64,000 bases of DNA from Clusia tigrina. Its lineage: Eukaryota; Arthropoda; Insecta; Diptera; Clusiidae. Positions 44,663 through 57,030 of the stretch are shown here, piece after piece (position 1 is the stretch's first letter; each line of letters opens with the position of its first letter). The stretch spans positions 227,712,194 to 227,776,193 of the forward strand of contig OV050031.1 in the NCBI GenBank assembly GCA_920105625.2. Reading direction: 5' to 3'. The position numbers and the translations under genes were made by a program. The notes below the pieces were generated by a model. It worked only from the letters and a program-made list of their open reading frames with translations, ran no database searches and was not told the DNA's origin.

Positions 44663-47488
44663 TTTTCCATAACCGATTTAAGACATATGTGAGGTTATAT
44701 AATTGTGTGGTGTTCATTAGTCTCAGCGATGGCTTAAAGTAAAACTTGAACACACTCAAATTGGTGCCTAAAATCGTCCACTTCCTACACGCTCCTTGGA
44801 GTTTGTTGCAAATAGATGTGCTGAAATTGCTGCAACATTCTCTTCCTCGTGCTCTTAATAAATTAGCTGCCATTTTGACACTTGCTACGAATTACCAGGG
44901 CAAAACTGAACTCTCTGAAAAATTGTGTGCAAGTGTTTCTGCAGCGCCCAGACATGCATCCTGCTGCCAAGGAGCTCCGCAATTTATTAGCTGCAAAACA
45001 ATTGCACCTGCAAATTAAGCAAAAGTAAAAGAAGTGTGCTTAAAAATACGCTCCTGCGGGGAAGCAGTATTTCTTGCTTATTCCAGAAAAAGCTCAGTCA
45101 GGCATGCCGAGAAGAGCATAGAGCAGGTACGGACAGGCCTGCCACGGGAAGTGGAAGTCATAACTTGTATAATTAAGCCCAAGGTTTTTATAAGCGGGTA
45201 TTAAAGTAAATGCAGGGAAGTAGATTTTGGCGTTTCTCTGAAGCTCAGTTTAAATGGACACACATTCAAAGGACCCTTCCATATTTTCAAAAGGGTGCTA
45301 TGCATTCTATAACTACTTCTAGTATAACTGCAAGCTGTTACATTAGTGGAGATATATGCACCGATTTGAGGGCTAACCAATAATGGTTCTTCCTCTATAT
45401 TCGAATATGAATAATTCTGACCAATTCAATGTGAGGTCGGTGACTAAGGACCTGAAAGCAAACACAACAGACCAGTTCATGAATAAGCGACAATTGTCCG
45501 CTTTGCTTCCTCCTCCTACGAATTTCGCTTGCTCCGTTTTGGTTGAACTAAGAAATTTTACTTCCTCTGTCTTTCCACACCTCAATTTCTATGTCCTTAA
45601 AAATACAATTGTGGGCTGGGAATCAGTGAAGTTACATTTCAGAGCAAATAAATCGTTGGGTTTCATTGTGGCTCATTGAAACCGAGAAACATGAAAGTAC
45701 ACCACGGAAGTAAGTCAAAGGATACAACAAACTGCTTTACCATACCACACAATTACTTTTACACACTTCCTTAGACTCAAACATCACTTCGAATACAACT
45801 ACCCACAGGATATATCATGAGAAATGGCATGTAGCATTGTTCTAGTGCTGTAGAAATATTCCAATAATTAGATTTGCATGTCATATGCCGTTATATCTCA
45901 TGTATATCCAAAGCGTTTGTTGTGCTTCATTGACGCAAAAATGTATCTAAAAGAAATGCTTGCAAGCATCCTTTGAAACTTATCAAAATACCACGAAGAA
46001 TTTATTCCCACAAAGTCTTTACACATTTTTTGTTGTCAAACATTTTGTTCGCATACGCCGGAAAATTGTCGTAAATATATATTTACACATACTTACAACT
46101 TCCTCGGCACTTTACCTTAAATCCGATTTGTTGCAATTTGTGCGGGCGAGGTAAGGATAAGGCTCGGAGAACTCAGCGCAGCCACAGGCATTCGAAACAA
46201 ATCAAAGCCAAAAAGCGGCATGAACAACTCCTTCCTGTCTTTTGCTGTTGATAACAAACACTCCTTCTGCGGTAACGTATCCGCAGACAATTTAACAAAT
46301 CGCCCATTAAAGCAGCACACACGCAAATTCCTTACTTTAAATCCTTTTCGGGAGCAGCGGGAAAAGTTACGCAAGCAATTAACTCATTAAGAGCTAAGAC
46401 GCCTGGTGTCGGAGTGCGATAATGTGCACATTATATATATGTACATGCATAGGTGTGCGTGGGGTGATTAATTTCCCAGCAGGGAGAAGCATCATTCAAG
46501 GGGGAATTGCGACTTCTGAAAGCCAACATTCTCATAAAAAACACGGTAAAAATTTGGTTTATTCAGCTGAAATGACCAGCATTAGTGGTGGGGTGGTGAA
46601 GGTACCGGTAACGTTGTTATTGCTACTTGATTGATCACAACTTTAGTCGCCTGGATGTAAGCTTCTTCATAACATTTTCATGGAAATGAATAATAGAATA
46701 GTTCGTCAATGGAAGTGAGATGCGGACAACTTAATATCAAATTCCTGCTATTTTCATTGTAGCGAAGTCGACAGAGCTTGAGTAGTCGTTCAATCTGATG
46801 CTGCAGCTTTCTTTTCCCTCTGCCTCCTGTTTTTCAGTTGTCTATCAAGCAGCTTTTCATCTGTCTAAGGACCTCCAATACTAGTTTCTTCTGTCTTCTT
46901 ACGGATAATCCCTTGCTACATACGAGGTTTAACAGTTGTGGAAGACGACTTCGGTACAAATATTCGAGAGGAACTATAGAGGCCATTTAACTTTACTGTA
47001 GACTTTGTGAACTTCTAATGGCTTTGATGCTAGTACATCCTTCTTCTCTTCCAAACCTAAGGTCTCTATTAGACAGCCTATGGCAGCGTAAAGAGTATGA
47101 GCAAGTAACTATCACTTCTTTGGGTGATGCATTAAGTCCTGCATTGTGTGGTGTAGACTCCAAAATGGACTAAAAGCACGCAGTATGTGAATATGCGTTT
47201 TTACAGTCTGCTCACTTTCGTTGTAAGCGGTTGCTCCACCTAATTAAGAATTGAAAGGATGCAATAACTGACATAGCGTAACTCAGTACAAATATTCAAG
47301 TATTGACCCGGAATTCATTAATAAAATACAAAGTATTCATTATTAACACACCATCAAAATATCTTGTATCGCCTTCAGAGAAAGCTCCTTCTGAACCAAT
47401 ACATTTATACCAATAATTGACTCAGTCATCCACTTCTTACAGACCTAATAATAATAATTTAATTTAAATAGTTTCCCCTTGGCCGACA
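44663..47488. other. Anonymous region
   Basis: No recognisable gene or mobile element was found in this 2.8 kb. Open frames reach 98 codons at most. Confidence 0.4.
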
Positions 47489-49080
47489 CTGCGACCTAAA
47501 GGTCTTTTGTGTCATTCTACATTTGCCATTAGTGATCCATGTGATCACAATTGTTCGATCTACTGTACCCTATTAGTTTAGTACCGGCATTTCTTCCGTA
47601 ATACCATAGCATTTCGTCCGTTTGATGATGCCCATTAAAGTCATCAGATTCTACCTCCTTTGAAGGTAAGCAATTGAAAGTCATGTTCTTTCATTATCTG
47701 CCAAAGCGTCACAATTAATGTCATCAGATTCTCTTCTACCTAGATGTTCCTTCTCTAGAGAAAGGAAGCAGTTGAAAGTCATGTTCTTTCACTATCTTTT
47801 CCGCTTTGTGGATGAATTTGAGATTGTCCATAACAGGAGCATTTTTTATTTCTTCCAGAGCCACCTGGTCGCGGTGGAATATGTTCATTCTAGTTCCTGC
47901 CAACGCAATGCAGTTGCACAGTATGTGCTCTGTGGTGTCCTTCTACATAGAGCCGGCCATCCGTATCATCAAGAATGTGGATTTTAGTCAAGTGATATTT
48001 TAGGTAGTAATGACCTGATAGAAAACCTACCATTTTCCCTATGTCTGCTTTGCACATATTGCAAGGCCTTACCAGTCTTTTGGCTGTGCGAAGTCTCTCT
48101 ATCCCTTCCCAGTCTGACATTCTGAGACTATGTTTCCAGCTATCTACCTTGGATTTAGTCTCCGCCCAGTTGATACCACAATATGGCTTCGAACCTATGA
48201 GGCTTGCTGTTGAACCGGGCTTAGCCAGTTCGTCAGCAATTTCGTTGCCTTCGATCCCCGAGTGACCCGGGACCCAGCAAATTGCAACCTTATGTTTTGC
48301 ACCTAAAGTTTGGAGGTTGTTGAAGCATTCCTCCACCACTAAGGAATATGAAGTTAATGTCTGTAATGCAGCTTGACCATGTAAATAGATCACTAGGTGT
48401 GCGCTCTTGATACCCCTTCTCAGATTTGTCCTCCCACAGATTGAGATTGCTTGAATTTCAGCCTGGAAGACGCTAGGCCACCTGCCCATTGGTTCTGAGA
48501 TTTTGGTGTCCGGTCCATAGACCCCTGCACCGACTCCGGTGTTTGTTTTTGAACCGTCTGTGAACCATGCTAGACTTCTAGGGTCGACCCAAGGTCCTCC
48601 TATGTTCCATTCATCACGGTCTGAGGTAATAATCTCAAAATTGCGATCAAAATGTTGTTTTGGGATCGTATGATCCGTTATTGAGCAGATTATGTTTTGA
48701 TCCGGTGTGATTTTTAAAATATTGAAACGACCTTAGTCATAAGGTTGTTGTCTAGACAAGATTTTCATCTTCAATGCGCTTCTAGCAGCACATTTTTTCA
48801 CGAATGTATGTAGTGGGGATAATCCAATTATGGCCTCAATAGCAGTGGTTGGGAAGTTTCGCATGGCACCGGTGATTGCCAGGCAGGCCTGCCTTTGAAA
48901 ACTTGTAAATACTTTCTTACCGGATTCTTGTGTTGTCTTAGGCCACCACACAAGGGATGCATAGGAAATGATTGGTCTAACCATCATTACATACATCCAG
49001 TGTATCAGTTTTGAGTCTAGACCCCATGTTCCACCACATTGCTGTTGTCTCTTACAGACCTATGTGCATTTCGGTACTAA
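47489..49080 (-). pseudogene. I/LOA-like RT end, RNase H, tail and 3' UTR (family E)
   Basis: From right to left: WGLDSKLIHWMYVMMVRPII and SYASLVWWPKT, then ACLAITGAMRNFPTTAIEAI (RT C-terminal region). A single stop follows near 48734, then WFTDGSKTNTGVGAGVYGPD (RNase H first Asp) and the 199-codon frame 47890-48489 with PSVFQAEIQAIS (Glu), LVIYLHGQAALQTL, and CWVPGHSGIEGNEIADELAK. The third motif should be YSDSQAAL; here the catalytic Asp is lost (LHG). The Cys/His tail and a 3' UTR with an 80-bp duplication follow, ending by TTGGCCGACACTGCGACC and TAATAATAATTTAA. Near-identical parts lie at 54155-54665 and 57405-57650. Confidence 0.88.
47641..47800. repeat. 80-bp tandem duplication in the family E 3' end
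   Basis: TCATCAGATTCT and, later, CAGTTGAAAGTCATGTTCTTTC (CAATTGAAAG in the other unit) are present in both halves, starting at 47641 and 47721. The plus-strand copy at 54.4 kb has the same doubled arrangement, so the duplication predates the two insertions. Confidence 0.85.
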
Positions 49081-50617
49081 TCTGTCTCTGTTAATTCATT
49101 AAAGATATGAAATAGAAAACACACCACTAATTTTTCTGCGATTATCAAAAATATTGCTCCCAATAAAGCCCCAATTTGAAGTAGAAATGCCCCCGTCATT
49201 ATATCAAATTCCATTTGAATGCACTTTCGTATCCAGCAAAACGATTACTTCCGTTGCCGGGGTCGCTGGCATTTGTCATAAAAAATGGCCTCTGACATTC
49301 AGTGAAATAAATATGAGAATAGAATCACTTCCGTGGCATGAACGTCGCGCCGCGTATGCTGTTCGCTTGTGTGACCTTGACAAATTATATTTTGATGATA
49401 TATGACGGAGAGTCCTTTGAGCCGTGTAGGTGTCCGACTATGTTATTCTTTTTGGGCTTTTCGCGACACATTCACACAAAGCTGTCCCGCACATACTCGT
49501 ACAGCTGCGAGCCAGGATTCTAGGAGACACATTTATTAATATACGTTTGCGTGGAATCCGAGCTCGCAGCTCACAATTGCTAATTCCACTCACAATGTTT
49601 ATGCCACTTTATCTCGTAACACAATCGTTGTTGGTGTACGTGCACGCCTGGCCTTATTTTGCTGTTTAATATATAACCCCAAAGTATTTAACTAAAACTT
49701 TCGAAAATTAATTAAAAATCTACAACTAAATAATTGCTCCCAGTGCTCGTGCACTGCGCACCACTCCATTATAATCCACAGGGCTGCGCTCCCTTTGTAG
49801 GTTTATTAAAATGGGCAACGAAGCGCCAGAAAGCGGAAAGTGGCAGCAGCATTTGGACCATTGTAATAGTTTCGCCAATAGCCAGCAGCAGAAACAAAAC
49901 TTTTTAGTACAAGTTAAAATTATGTCGCACAAATTTTGCCCAACTTGGTTTGATATTTAGTTTCAGGATTTGCATTAATAATAAAACATTACTTTGTGCC
50001 AAAATGGATGAAATTATTTAACACAGTTTGTGATTTGATTGTGCGGCGAATTTCGTTTTCATATGAAGCCGGGCATTTCCTCAATCCCAATTCCAAATGC
50101 TGCAAAGTGATTTGAATATTTCTGTAATAAGTTTCCAGCTGTTAACCAGCTTCCATTCCCCTGCCGGGTTGGAGGAGGAGGACAGCGAAAAGCAATCAAT
50201 TATCTCGATTAACATAACTTTGGATTAATTCATATCGCGATGCAGTTCGAAGGAAGATGCGTGGAAGGGGCAGTCGGGGGAACAAACACTTTCAAAGTGT
50301 TTGGATTAGTTAATTACAAAAAGAATTTTTAATAGTGTTGGGTGATGGAATGGGACTGAGTTGTGTTGCTCGTATTCTGGTATTGAACTGATATTTATGC
50401 AATTTAATGGCTGGCTGAAGTAATCTCAGAGATTGCGTCTCCGGGTTGATAATCAGAATTGGAATTGAATTAGTTTGCGGTCCATTTGAACAGATTAGCA
50501 AATGATTGACACTTTGTGTAGATATGAGTGGTTATCAGGGAATACAATAGGAGCAATTTGTTGAATAATAGCAAATGCGCTAATATAAGTAAGGACCTTT
50601 GTATAAATAGACCGGCA
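49081..50617. other. Anonymous region
   Basis: No motif is recognised. Three overlapping plus-strand frames at 49154-49669 are short and domain-less. Confidence 0.4.
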
Positions 50618-51005
50618 GTAGAATTATATTGTGAGCATCCCAGAAGAGTTCATACTTCAGCTGATGTAGCCAAACACATATATCGATAATGCGACGATTC
50701 ACGTGGTTGAAGTATAGAGAATTGCTTGTAAATGCCTCTAAGCCTCTTCGAACCTGTGCCTCTCGGGAGGTGGTTCGGCTGTCGATTAGGGTAGCTCTCA
50801 CCTTGTGCTCTCAACATATTCCCACGAGTGAGTAACTGTAGAATTATATTGTGATGCATCCCAGAATAGTTCATACTTCGGCTGATGTAGCTAAATACAT
50901 ACGAGTATATCAATAACGCGACTACTCTATGGTTAAAGTATATAGAATAGATTCAAAAAGCCGGCAGGCCTCTTGAGACTTGTGCCACAAGTGAGTAACT
51001 TAGTA
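50618..51005. repeat. ~220-bp tandem duplication, second unit shortened
   Basis: GTAGAATTATATTGTGA(G)CATCCC at 50618 recurs at 50838. Both units share TTCATACTTC(A/G)GCTGATGTAG and end in AGTGAGTAACT (50828 and 50990). The second unit lacks about 55 bases near GAACCTGTGCCTCTCGGG. Confidence 0.88.
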
Positions 51006-51306
51006 TTAGCAAAGGAAACAGACTGCATTCACAGCAGTGCCAGTTGCCGCGCTTTCTCCTTTTATTTTTCTCCGTTGGGAGATGTAAAATCCTCATGAAG
51101 ACCAGCAGTCTCCTGTCGCGCTGGTAATGTGGGACTCCTCCAAAGAGGCCTATGCCACTAAAATTGACTTCTTTCCACCCACATCCCCTTGGAAAGTGAA
51201 ATATTAAATTAGAACTAAAAGTGTGCTGTTGTTGTATGTCGCAGTTCTGTTCCAGGAATTTTTTGGGCCCGATTTCGGATGGAGCTATACCGGGCCGGTT
51301 ACTTCG

Positions 51307-51443
51307 ACAGTGGACACAGGACAGTGGTCGATAGTGGACAGTGGTGGACAGTGGACAGTGGTCGACAGTGGACAGTGGTCGACAGTGGACAGTGGTCGAC
51401 AGTGGACAGTGGTCGATGGTGGACAGTGGTGGACAGTGGACAC
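51307..51443. repeat. 17-bp minisatellite of GTGGACA / GTGGTCGACA units
   Basis: ACAGTGGTCGACAGTGG-type units recur about eight times, with GTGGTGGACA variants at the ends. The period is not a multiple of three and no stop arises in any frame, so long open frames on both strands (123 and 186 codons) run through it without being genes. Confidence 0.93.
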
Positions 51444-51474
51444 AACTTATTCGCCGTTGAGGATAGATTCCACG

Positions 51475-51566
51475 TGGATATCGAGCAAATGCGCTCTCTA
51501 GAGCAGGCGTCAAGGTGGGCTGGATATCGAGCGAATACGCTCTCTAGAGCAGGCGTCAAGGTCGGG
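51475..51566. repeat. 46-bp tandem duplication
   Basis: TGGATATCGAGC(A/G)AAT(G/A)CGC followed by TCTCTAGAGCAGGCGTCAAG is present at 51475 and 51521. The flanking 17-bp array ends about 30 bases away. Confidence 0.93.
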
Positions 51567-54154
51567 GCGCTATGCTGCGAAAAGCTGCCTCTACTATTCT
51601 GCCGCTTCCCTGCGACACTCTCTGGTTTTAATTGCGTCGATTCTTTGTAGCCTACGATTCCTTCTACAACGTCTTTTAGCACGTGTTCTGCATATCTTTG
51701 GAACGCCTTCCACTTCCTAGCTGATGATGTAACAGCGAATACATTTTTGCATCGCTTTCCCACTACAATGTAGAAAAAAGGATTTGGCTACTCGCACCAA
51801 AGGCCGCGGCATTGGTCAAGAGGGACTTAAAACGCTGTTGCCGACTTGGAATACTTCAGTATAGGTCAGTGCTAAATGCATATCACTAATTTCTTTATCG
51901 GAAAGCATTTAGGCAGACCCCAACTAATCAAGCTTCATTTAACCACCAAGGCCACTTTTATGGTGAGATTGGTTTGACCAAAGACAAAGTTTGTTCTGTG
52001 CAGGGTATCTCTTGCATAAAACAAGCTTTTTTATAGCAAGGAACAATTTCCCTTCTTTGCTTAGCTACGCAGGTGCAAAAAGGGAATCGATTACGTTGTC
52101 TCGTTAATTATCTCAATACGGGGGCGCACACATTTTTTGCTAATTGAATGAAAATAGAAAAACAACAATAAACAACGAAGCAAATTATATGCTTCTAGTC
52201 CACGTACCCCCCCACTGTGGGCAGAATTGGGCGGAGGTAATTCTGGTGTATGCGCAGCAGAAACAATCCGAAGTTTAAATAATCGAAGAAAGAAGTTGTT
52301 TGTGCGTGAATCAGCAGCAGAAAAGGTTGTGTGGCTTAAATATTTGGCAAAACTGATTATCCTGTCGGGCGTTTGTGCCGCTACGCATTATGTGCAGCAC
52401 TTCCGCATGTGTTTCTGTTTGCTTCGTACTTCGACAATATTTGCCTTCATTACCGCATTTACTTAAGTAACTGCTTCTGGGGTTATATAAATAAGCAAGT
52501 GCCTATGGAAGTCTTCACGTTAGGCAACTGTTTTACTTATTGCTGGAGCTGTTGAGAGGTGATCCCTTTCGTCGTCGGTGTACTGTCCAAACAGTTGCAT
52601 TAAGTTAAGTATGGCCCAGTAGATTTTGTGGTGGCATATGAGTGTATGACTACATACTGGCAGACAGGCTCTTACAGCCAGGCACAGGATTCACATACAC
52701 GTATGTACAGCGTATGGAGCAACATTTATGTAAGCAAGCCGCATTTGCGAGTGTTCTAAATTGTTATGGCAGCTGCTGTGTTAAAAAGAGGTCTGGCTGT
52801 GCTGCGTTTACTACGTGCTAACAACTTTCTGACATGATTGGTGCTAAGGCCCTGCTGAGGCTTAGCAAATATTGTGCTCTTCATTTACTCGTGTGCTGTA
52901 GTGTGGGTCTGTGATCCTAGGATTAATTACCTCACGTACTTTACTCCAATAGCGGCATAAGTGACCACTGCTGTGTTATGGGTACAACTAAACACAATGT
53001 GCAGAGAACCCAATAAATAAAATGACGAAGTAAATAATAAATTTGCAAAAATTGCGTTTCATTTGGGTATGAAATAAACGGTGAAACGAACCCGAAGGAT
53101 ATTAAATAAAACAGAACAAAAAACCATTGTGGAAAAATCTGAATTTGCATAAAGATAATTATAAAGAGCCACAAGCCATTTAAGGATATGTGACGCTAAG
53201 AAAGGCTGACCTACTTTTTGTTTTTTACTTCTCCACCTTACCTGGGAATAGTCTTCCGCCTTAGTTTCGACACATTGCTTTTTCATCTACGTTAGTCAGT
53301 GCGTAACATCAACAACTTCGTCTTCATATTATTTAATTAAAGTCGATCCTAACGAATTTTGGCAATAGACTCCTCAAATTTACGTTAACAATTACTCCTT
53401 GTTTAAGGAACATTCACCAGACTCCAAATTGAAAGCATTCTGGAAAAGTTTTTAAATAAAATAATTATTTAAGATTGATATTTATAACAGAAACTTTCCA
53501 CAATGGCCGCACGATTCTTTCAGCACTAACCTCCTCTAAATACCACATAATAAAAGTTCTGGCTCGGCGTCCACTTAAGGCCAAAAAGCACTTGCCCAAT
53601 TCATTGCCACGCAACGCAAGTTTCTCCATACAAGCGAGCGGAAGTAATTTTGCGTGCTTCAGCGATTTGTGTCAACAAGGCTAGTTGTCCTTTGCACTGA
53701 AAGTTGTTGAAATGCTTTCACAACTTCATAAGGCATTGTTCAGGGTTGTCACCAGCAACTTCATCATATTTATAAATTTCACGTTCTATGAAAACTGAGG
53801 ATGGCATTTCACAATCCATGCCTTATGTTTGGCGTTGAATGGTTCTTAATTCTGTTATCTAGAAAGTATATAAGTATACATTATGTATATTAATATATAC
53901 ATATATACCTATGTGTGTGAGTGACTGTGTGTTTATCAAAACACGAACATAGATTATTCAAGGAGAAAAATGAAATCTTCGTCAGGAGAGTGAAATGAGA
54001 GCATATGAAAATGTTTGGAATTTGATAAGTAATTCAGGAGAGTGGCAGCGATGATAATGATAATTACAATTCCTCAATCTTTTCCTAGAATTCGTCGGAC
54101 TATTATCGTTCCAAGCATTGAAGTACTGGACTTTTATAACACTGTTTGTATCTC
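51567..54154. other. Anonymous region
   Basis: Nothing recognised in 2.6 kb. A minus-strand frame at 51299-51763 is partly created by the 17-bp array. Confidence 0.4.
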
Positions 54155-54665
54155 AAGTTATTACTACCAGAAATATTATCTTACTAAAATCCACATGCTT
54201 GACGACACGGAGTGCTGTCTACAAGAAGAGTGCTGTCTACTGTGCAACTGCATTGCGTTGGCAGGAACTAGAATGAACATATTCCACCGCGACCAGGTGG
54301 CTCTGGTAGAAATAAAGAATGCTCCTGTTATGGACATTCTCAAAATCATCCACAAAGCGAAAAAGATAGTGAAAGAACATGACTTTCAACTGCTTCCTTT
54401 CTCTAGAGAAGGAACATCTAGGTAGAAGAGAATCTGATGACATTAATTGTGACGCTTTGGCAGATAATGAAAGAACATGACTTTCAATTGCTTACCTTCA
54501 AAGGAGGTAGAATCTGATGACTTTAATGGGCATCATCAAATGGACGAAATGCCGGTACTAAACCAATAGGGTAGAGTAGATCGGACAGTTGTGATCACAG
54601 AGATTACTAATGACAATATGCAGAATGACACAAAAGGTCTTTTAGATCGCAGTGTCGCCCATGGG
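54155..54665 (+). pseudogene. Family E non-LTR 3' end, plus strand
   Basis: It matches 47489-48010 reversed. The start encodes the KYYLTKIHMLDDTE segment (KYHLTKIHILDDTD in the other copy). Then come GCAACTGCATTGCGTTGGCA, the region encoding DFENVHNRS on the opposite strand, the doubled TGACTTTCAA(C/T)TGCTT motif, CGCAGTGTCG and a TAAATTATTATTAT tail. A 15-base local duplication (GAGTGCTGTCTACAAGAA / GAGTGCTGTCTAC) breaks the Cys region near 54213-54241. All upstream coding sequence is missing. Confidence 0.85.
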
Positions 54666-55332
54666 GCAAACTACTAGAACTAAATTATTATTATACACAT
54701 ATTTAGACACAGTCCTCTTCAATGCAAAATATAACACTGCGAATGGAAGGCAAAGTTCAGCAAAATGCCAAATTTTATATCAATTAATGTACCAATCTAC
54801 TTTTAGTCGCAAGAAGGATGGAAACAAAACTTAATCCCACTGACTAGACTAATTAAGAGACAAATGCGAGCAAGTACAGCAGGAAAAATGCATAATCGAA
54901 TGGAAAGAGGAGGGCATAGAAAAGCGTGTTTGTGCTATCGTTGTTGTTTCTTTCCGGGGTCTAGGGGAAAATATGCAATCTTGAGTTGTTACCAATATAC
55001 AATATTTACAAGTAAAACAGTCATTCAGTCATATCCGATACTGAATGGAAGAACATTTCATGTACAATTGACAAAAAACCACACAATCAGTTTCTTTGGA
55101 ACACCTTCTACTTCCTTTGGAAGACCTCCTACCCAAAATTGGAAAGTTTTGTCTACCTAATTCACAGTCAATTGCTGTATTTAAAACTGTGATAGGTTTC
55201 CTTTTGACATCAATCCTGATTCGGTTTTAAACAGAAAGAGCTTTCAATGCCTGCTGGAGGCATTCACAAGTCGGAAGTCATAAAGATTTCTTTTGTTATC
55301 CACAAGTAAATAAAAGAAATGCGTGCGACTGA
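54666..55332. other. Anonymous stretch
   Basis: No mobile-element motif was found between the family E tail and the ORF at 55333. Confidence 0.4.
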
Positions 55333-55851
55333 GCACAGGTGTTTCTTCTGGCCGGGAATGGGAGAAATGTGCGAGTTACTGGGGCAGGGCGATTTAGACG
55401 CAAGCATTTTATATCGTATTCACTGGCGGAACGTAGCAACAAACTTATCGATTATAATAAAAATTTGATACCTTCTCATATGGTTAATTTAACAGTGTTT
55501 CTAGGTGAAGGAGACGAACTGCTGCCCGAGGAGACGAGTTTCTTTATACGAAACGCAAACTTTGTATTTGCCATTTCTGTTATATCTAAACCGATTTTAA
55601 TAGCAAATGGACGGGAAGCTAAGCGAGATGGGTTGAAACCACCTCCCTACGAAAATACGACAGGACATAAGTCAATGGGAGAGTTAATGCTTATAAAAAG
55701 GAATAGTTCCTGGATAAGAAAGGCAAAATTGACATTAGTTGGTTGTGACAAAGTTTCCACCGAAGCATTTAAAGATGTGAAAGTTTGCAAACAAACACTG
55801 TCAAAAGTGGACGTTGCTGCTCTGGAGTACATGCACAACGAAGAATATTAA
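55333..55851 (+). CDS. Unidentified open frame, about 170 codons
   Basis: The frame opens after a stop at 55330 and runs to TAA at 55851. There is no ATG near its start; the first Met is about 50 codons in (PSHMVNLTVFLGEGD). AG at 55337-55338 could be an acceptor, but it lacks a pyrimidine tract. The product would be rich in Lys, Glu and hydrophobic residues, with stretches such as FFIRNANFVFAISVISKPIL and ELMLIKRNSSWIRKAKLTLV. It has no membrane segment longer than about 12 residues and no Cys motif. I recognise no family. It sits between family E and an RNase H tail, so it may be an unfamiliar TE protein fragment or a host exon. Confidence 0.3.
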   Translation, partial: AQVFLLAGNGRNVRVTGAGRFRRKHFISYSLAERSNKLIDYNKNLIPSHMVNLTVFLGEGDELLPEETSFFIRNANFVFAISVISKPILIANGREAKRDGLKPPPYENTTGHKSMGELMLIKRNSSWIRKAKLTLVGCDKVSTEAFKDVKVCKQTLSKVDVAALEYMHNEEY

Positions 55852-55873
55852 AGAGCTAAATGAGTAGCTTCAA

Positions 55874-56008
55874 ATGGCTAAGGAACCTTACCTGATCAAA
55901 CAGGCTGCTCCTGTGGTTGATTCTGTGAATATTTCTACGACAGCCTCATATATTATAATTGTATATGGAAAATGGTTCCTTAGAGTTCCCGATGCAAAAG
56001 ACGAATGA
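55874..56008 (+). CDS. Small open frame after the 170-codon ORF
   Basis: An ATG at 55874 opens 44 codons to TGA at 56008. The start is MAKEPYLIKQAAPVVDSVNI and a hydrophobic YIIIVYGKWFL lies in the middle. It is 22 bases beyond the preceding stop, in a different frame. It may be the frameshifted continuation of that ORF, or chance. Confidence 0.2.
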   Translation: MAKEPYLIKQAAPVVDSVNISTTASYIIIVYGKWFLRVPDAKDE

Positions 56009-56039
56009 GTCAATAACTGATCAATAACTCAACTCCAAT

Positions 56040-56200
56040 AACTGTTGTTTAAGAAGCCATCTAATGAAACTGGGACTCTCGCCAGTAAAAACGTGTATGG
56101 AGGCAGAAGAAATACCAGAGCACCCTCTAATGAACTGCGAAGGCTTAGCTCGCAGTGGAAAGAAATATCTGGGGCATTACTGGCACGAGGGCAGAGATAT
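56040..56200 (+). pseudogene. Non-LTR RNase H tail fragment, plus strand
   Basis: The plus strand reads LRSHLMKLGLSPVKTCMEAE, then EIPEHPLMNCEGLARSGKKY and LGHYWHEGRDI. The pattern HL.K.GL...C...EE..EHLL..C..L...R...LG is the Cys/His tail of I/LOA-type proteins. The first Cys pair is reduced to one Cys. It abuts the minus-strand Jockey copy at 56200. Confidence 0.7.
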
Positions 56201-57030
56201 TAGAGCAATGAATGGTTAGTCAGTCTTTCCATGTGGGACTTTGCATATTTTTGTATTATAGCGGCAACAGACTCGATGCCAAGATCGTGTTCCAAATCGC
56301 TGCTTCGGATATACCAAGGTGCATTCTCGGCACATCTTAGTACTTTATTTTGGAATTGTTGGATCTGTGTTATATTGCAGGAACTTGAGCAACCCCATAG
56401 TTGAATGCCATAGGTCCATGCCGGTTTAAGCACTTGCTTGTATAGGAGGATTATGTTATATGTGGATAACGCAGATCGGTTGCCCAAGAGTCAATACATA
56501 TTTCTCAATTTTAGTTCAAGTTCTTCTTTTTTCTTTCTGGCGTGAGCGTTCCATCTAAGCTTAGTACCCAGGGTCTTAACTAAGTATTTAGCGGTGTTAT
56601 GGTACCGGAGTTGCATGCCGTTTATATATAATGGAAGATATGAGGCTCTATTGTATGTGAAGTCTATATGGACTGATTTAGTTTCGTTCAGTTTCATTCG
56701 CCATTCCACTCAAACATTTTATTTAGATAATGTTGCAGTTGTGCGATAGACTCTTTCACCGATTTTTCCACCGATGGCTGTGTCGTCTGCAAATGTCACT
56801 GTAACGCAGTTTTCGTCATTAGCTAAGTCACATCTAAAGAGTAGGTACAGGATGGTTCCCAATACACTACCCTGAGGGGCATCAGCTTAAATTTCCTTGA
56901 GATCAGAGTATATAGGTATGACAGGTATGATTTTAGTATGTTAAAATACTGTGTTGGTAACTGAGCATTAATTTTATTGAGGAGCCCGCCATGGCATATT
57001 TTATCGAAAGCTTGCGAGCCCCCCTTCTTT
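56200..57030 (-). pseudogene. Jockey-type RT pseudogene, C-terminal half
   Basis: From right to left: AFDK(I)CHGGL-like motif A remains near 57010, a PQGS-like motif near 56880 (GAPQGSVLGTILYLLF after shift), TFADDTAIG (56790, intact catalytic pair), then LNETKSVHIDFTYNRASYLP, KYLVKTLGTKLRWNAHARKK, then LYKQVLKPAWTYGIQLWGCS and NAPWYIRSSDLEHDLGIE with KSHMERLTNH at 56210. The last 165 codons are nearly clean, with one frameshift near 56489. It is the same family as 3857-4180. Confidence 0.87.

Noticed and set aside
50953..51763. Minus-strand frames of 186 and 154 codons
   Set aside because: They exist because the 17-bp array and the 46-bp duplication lack stops in all frames.
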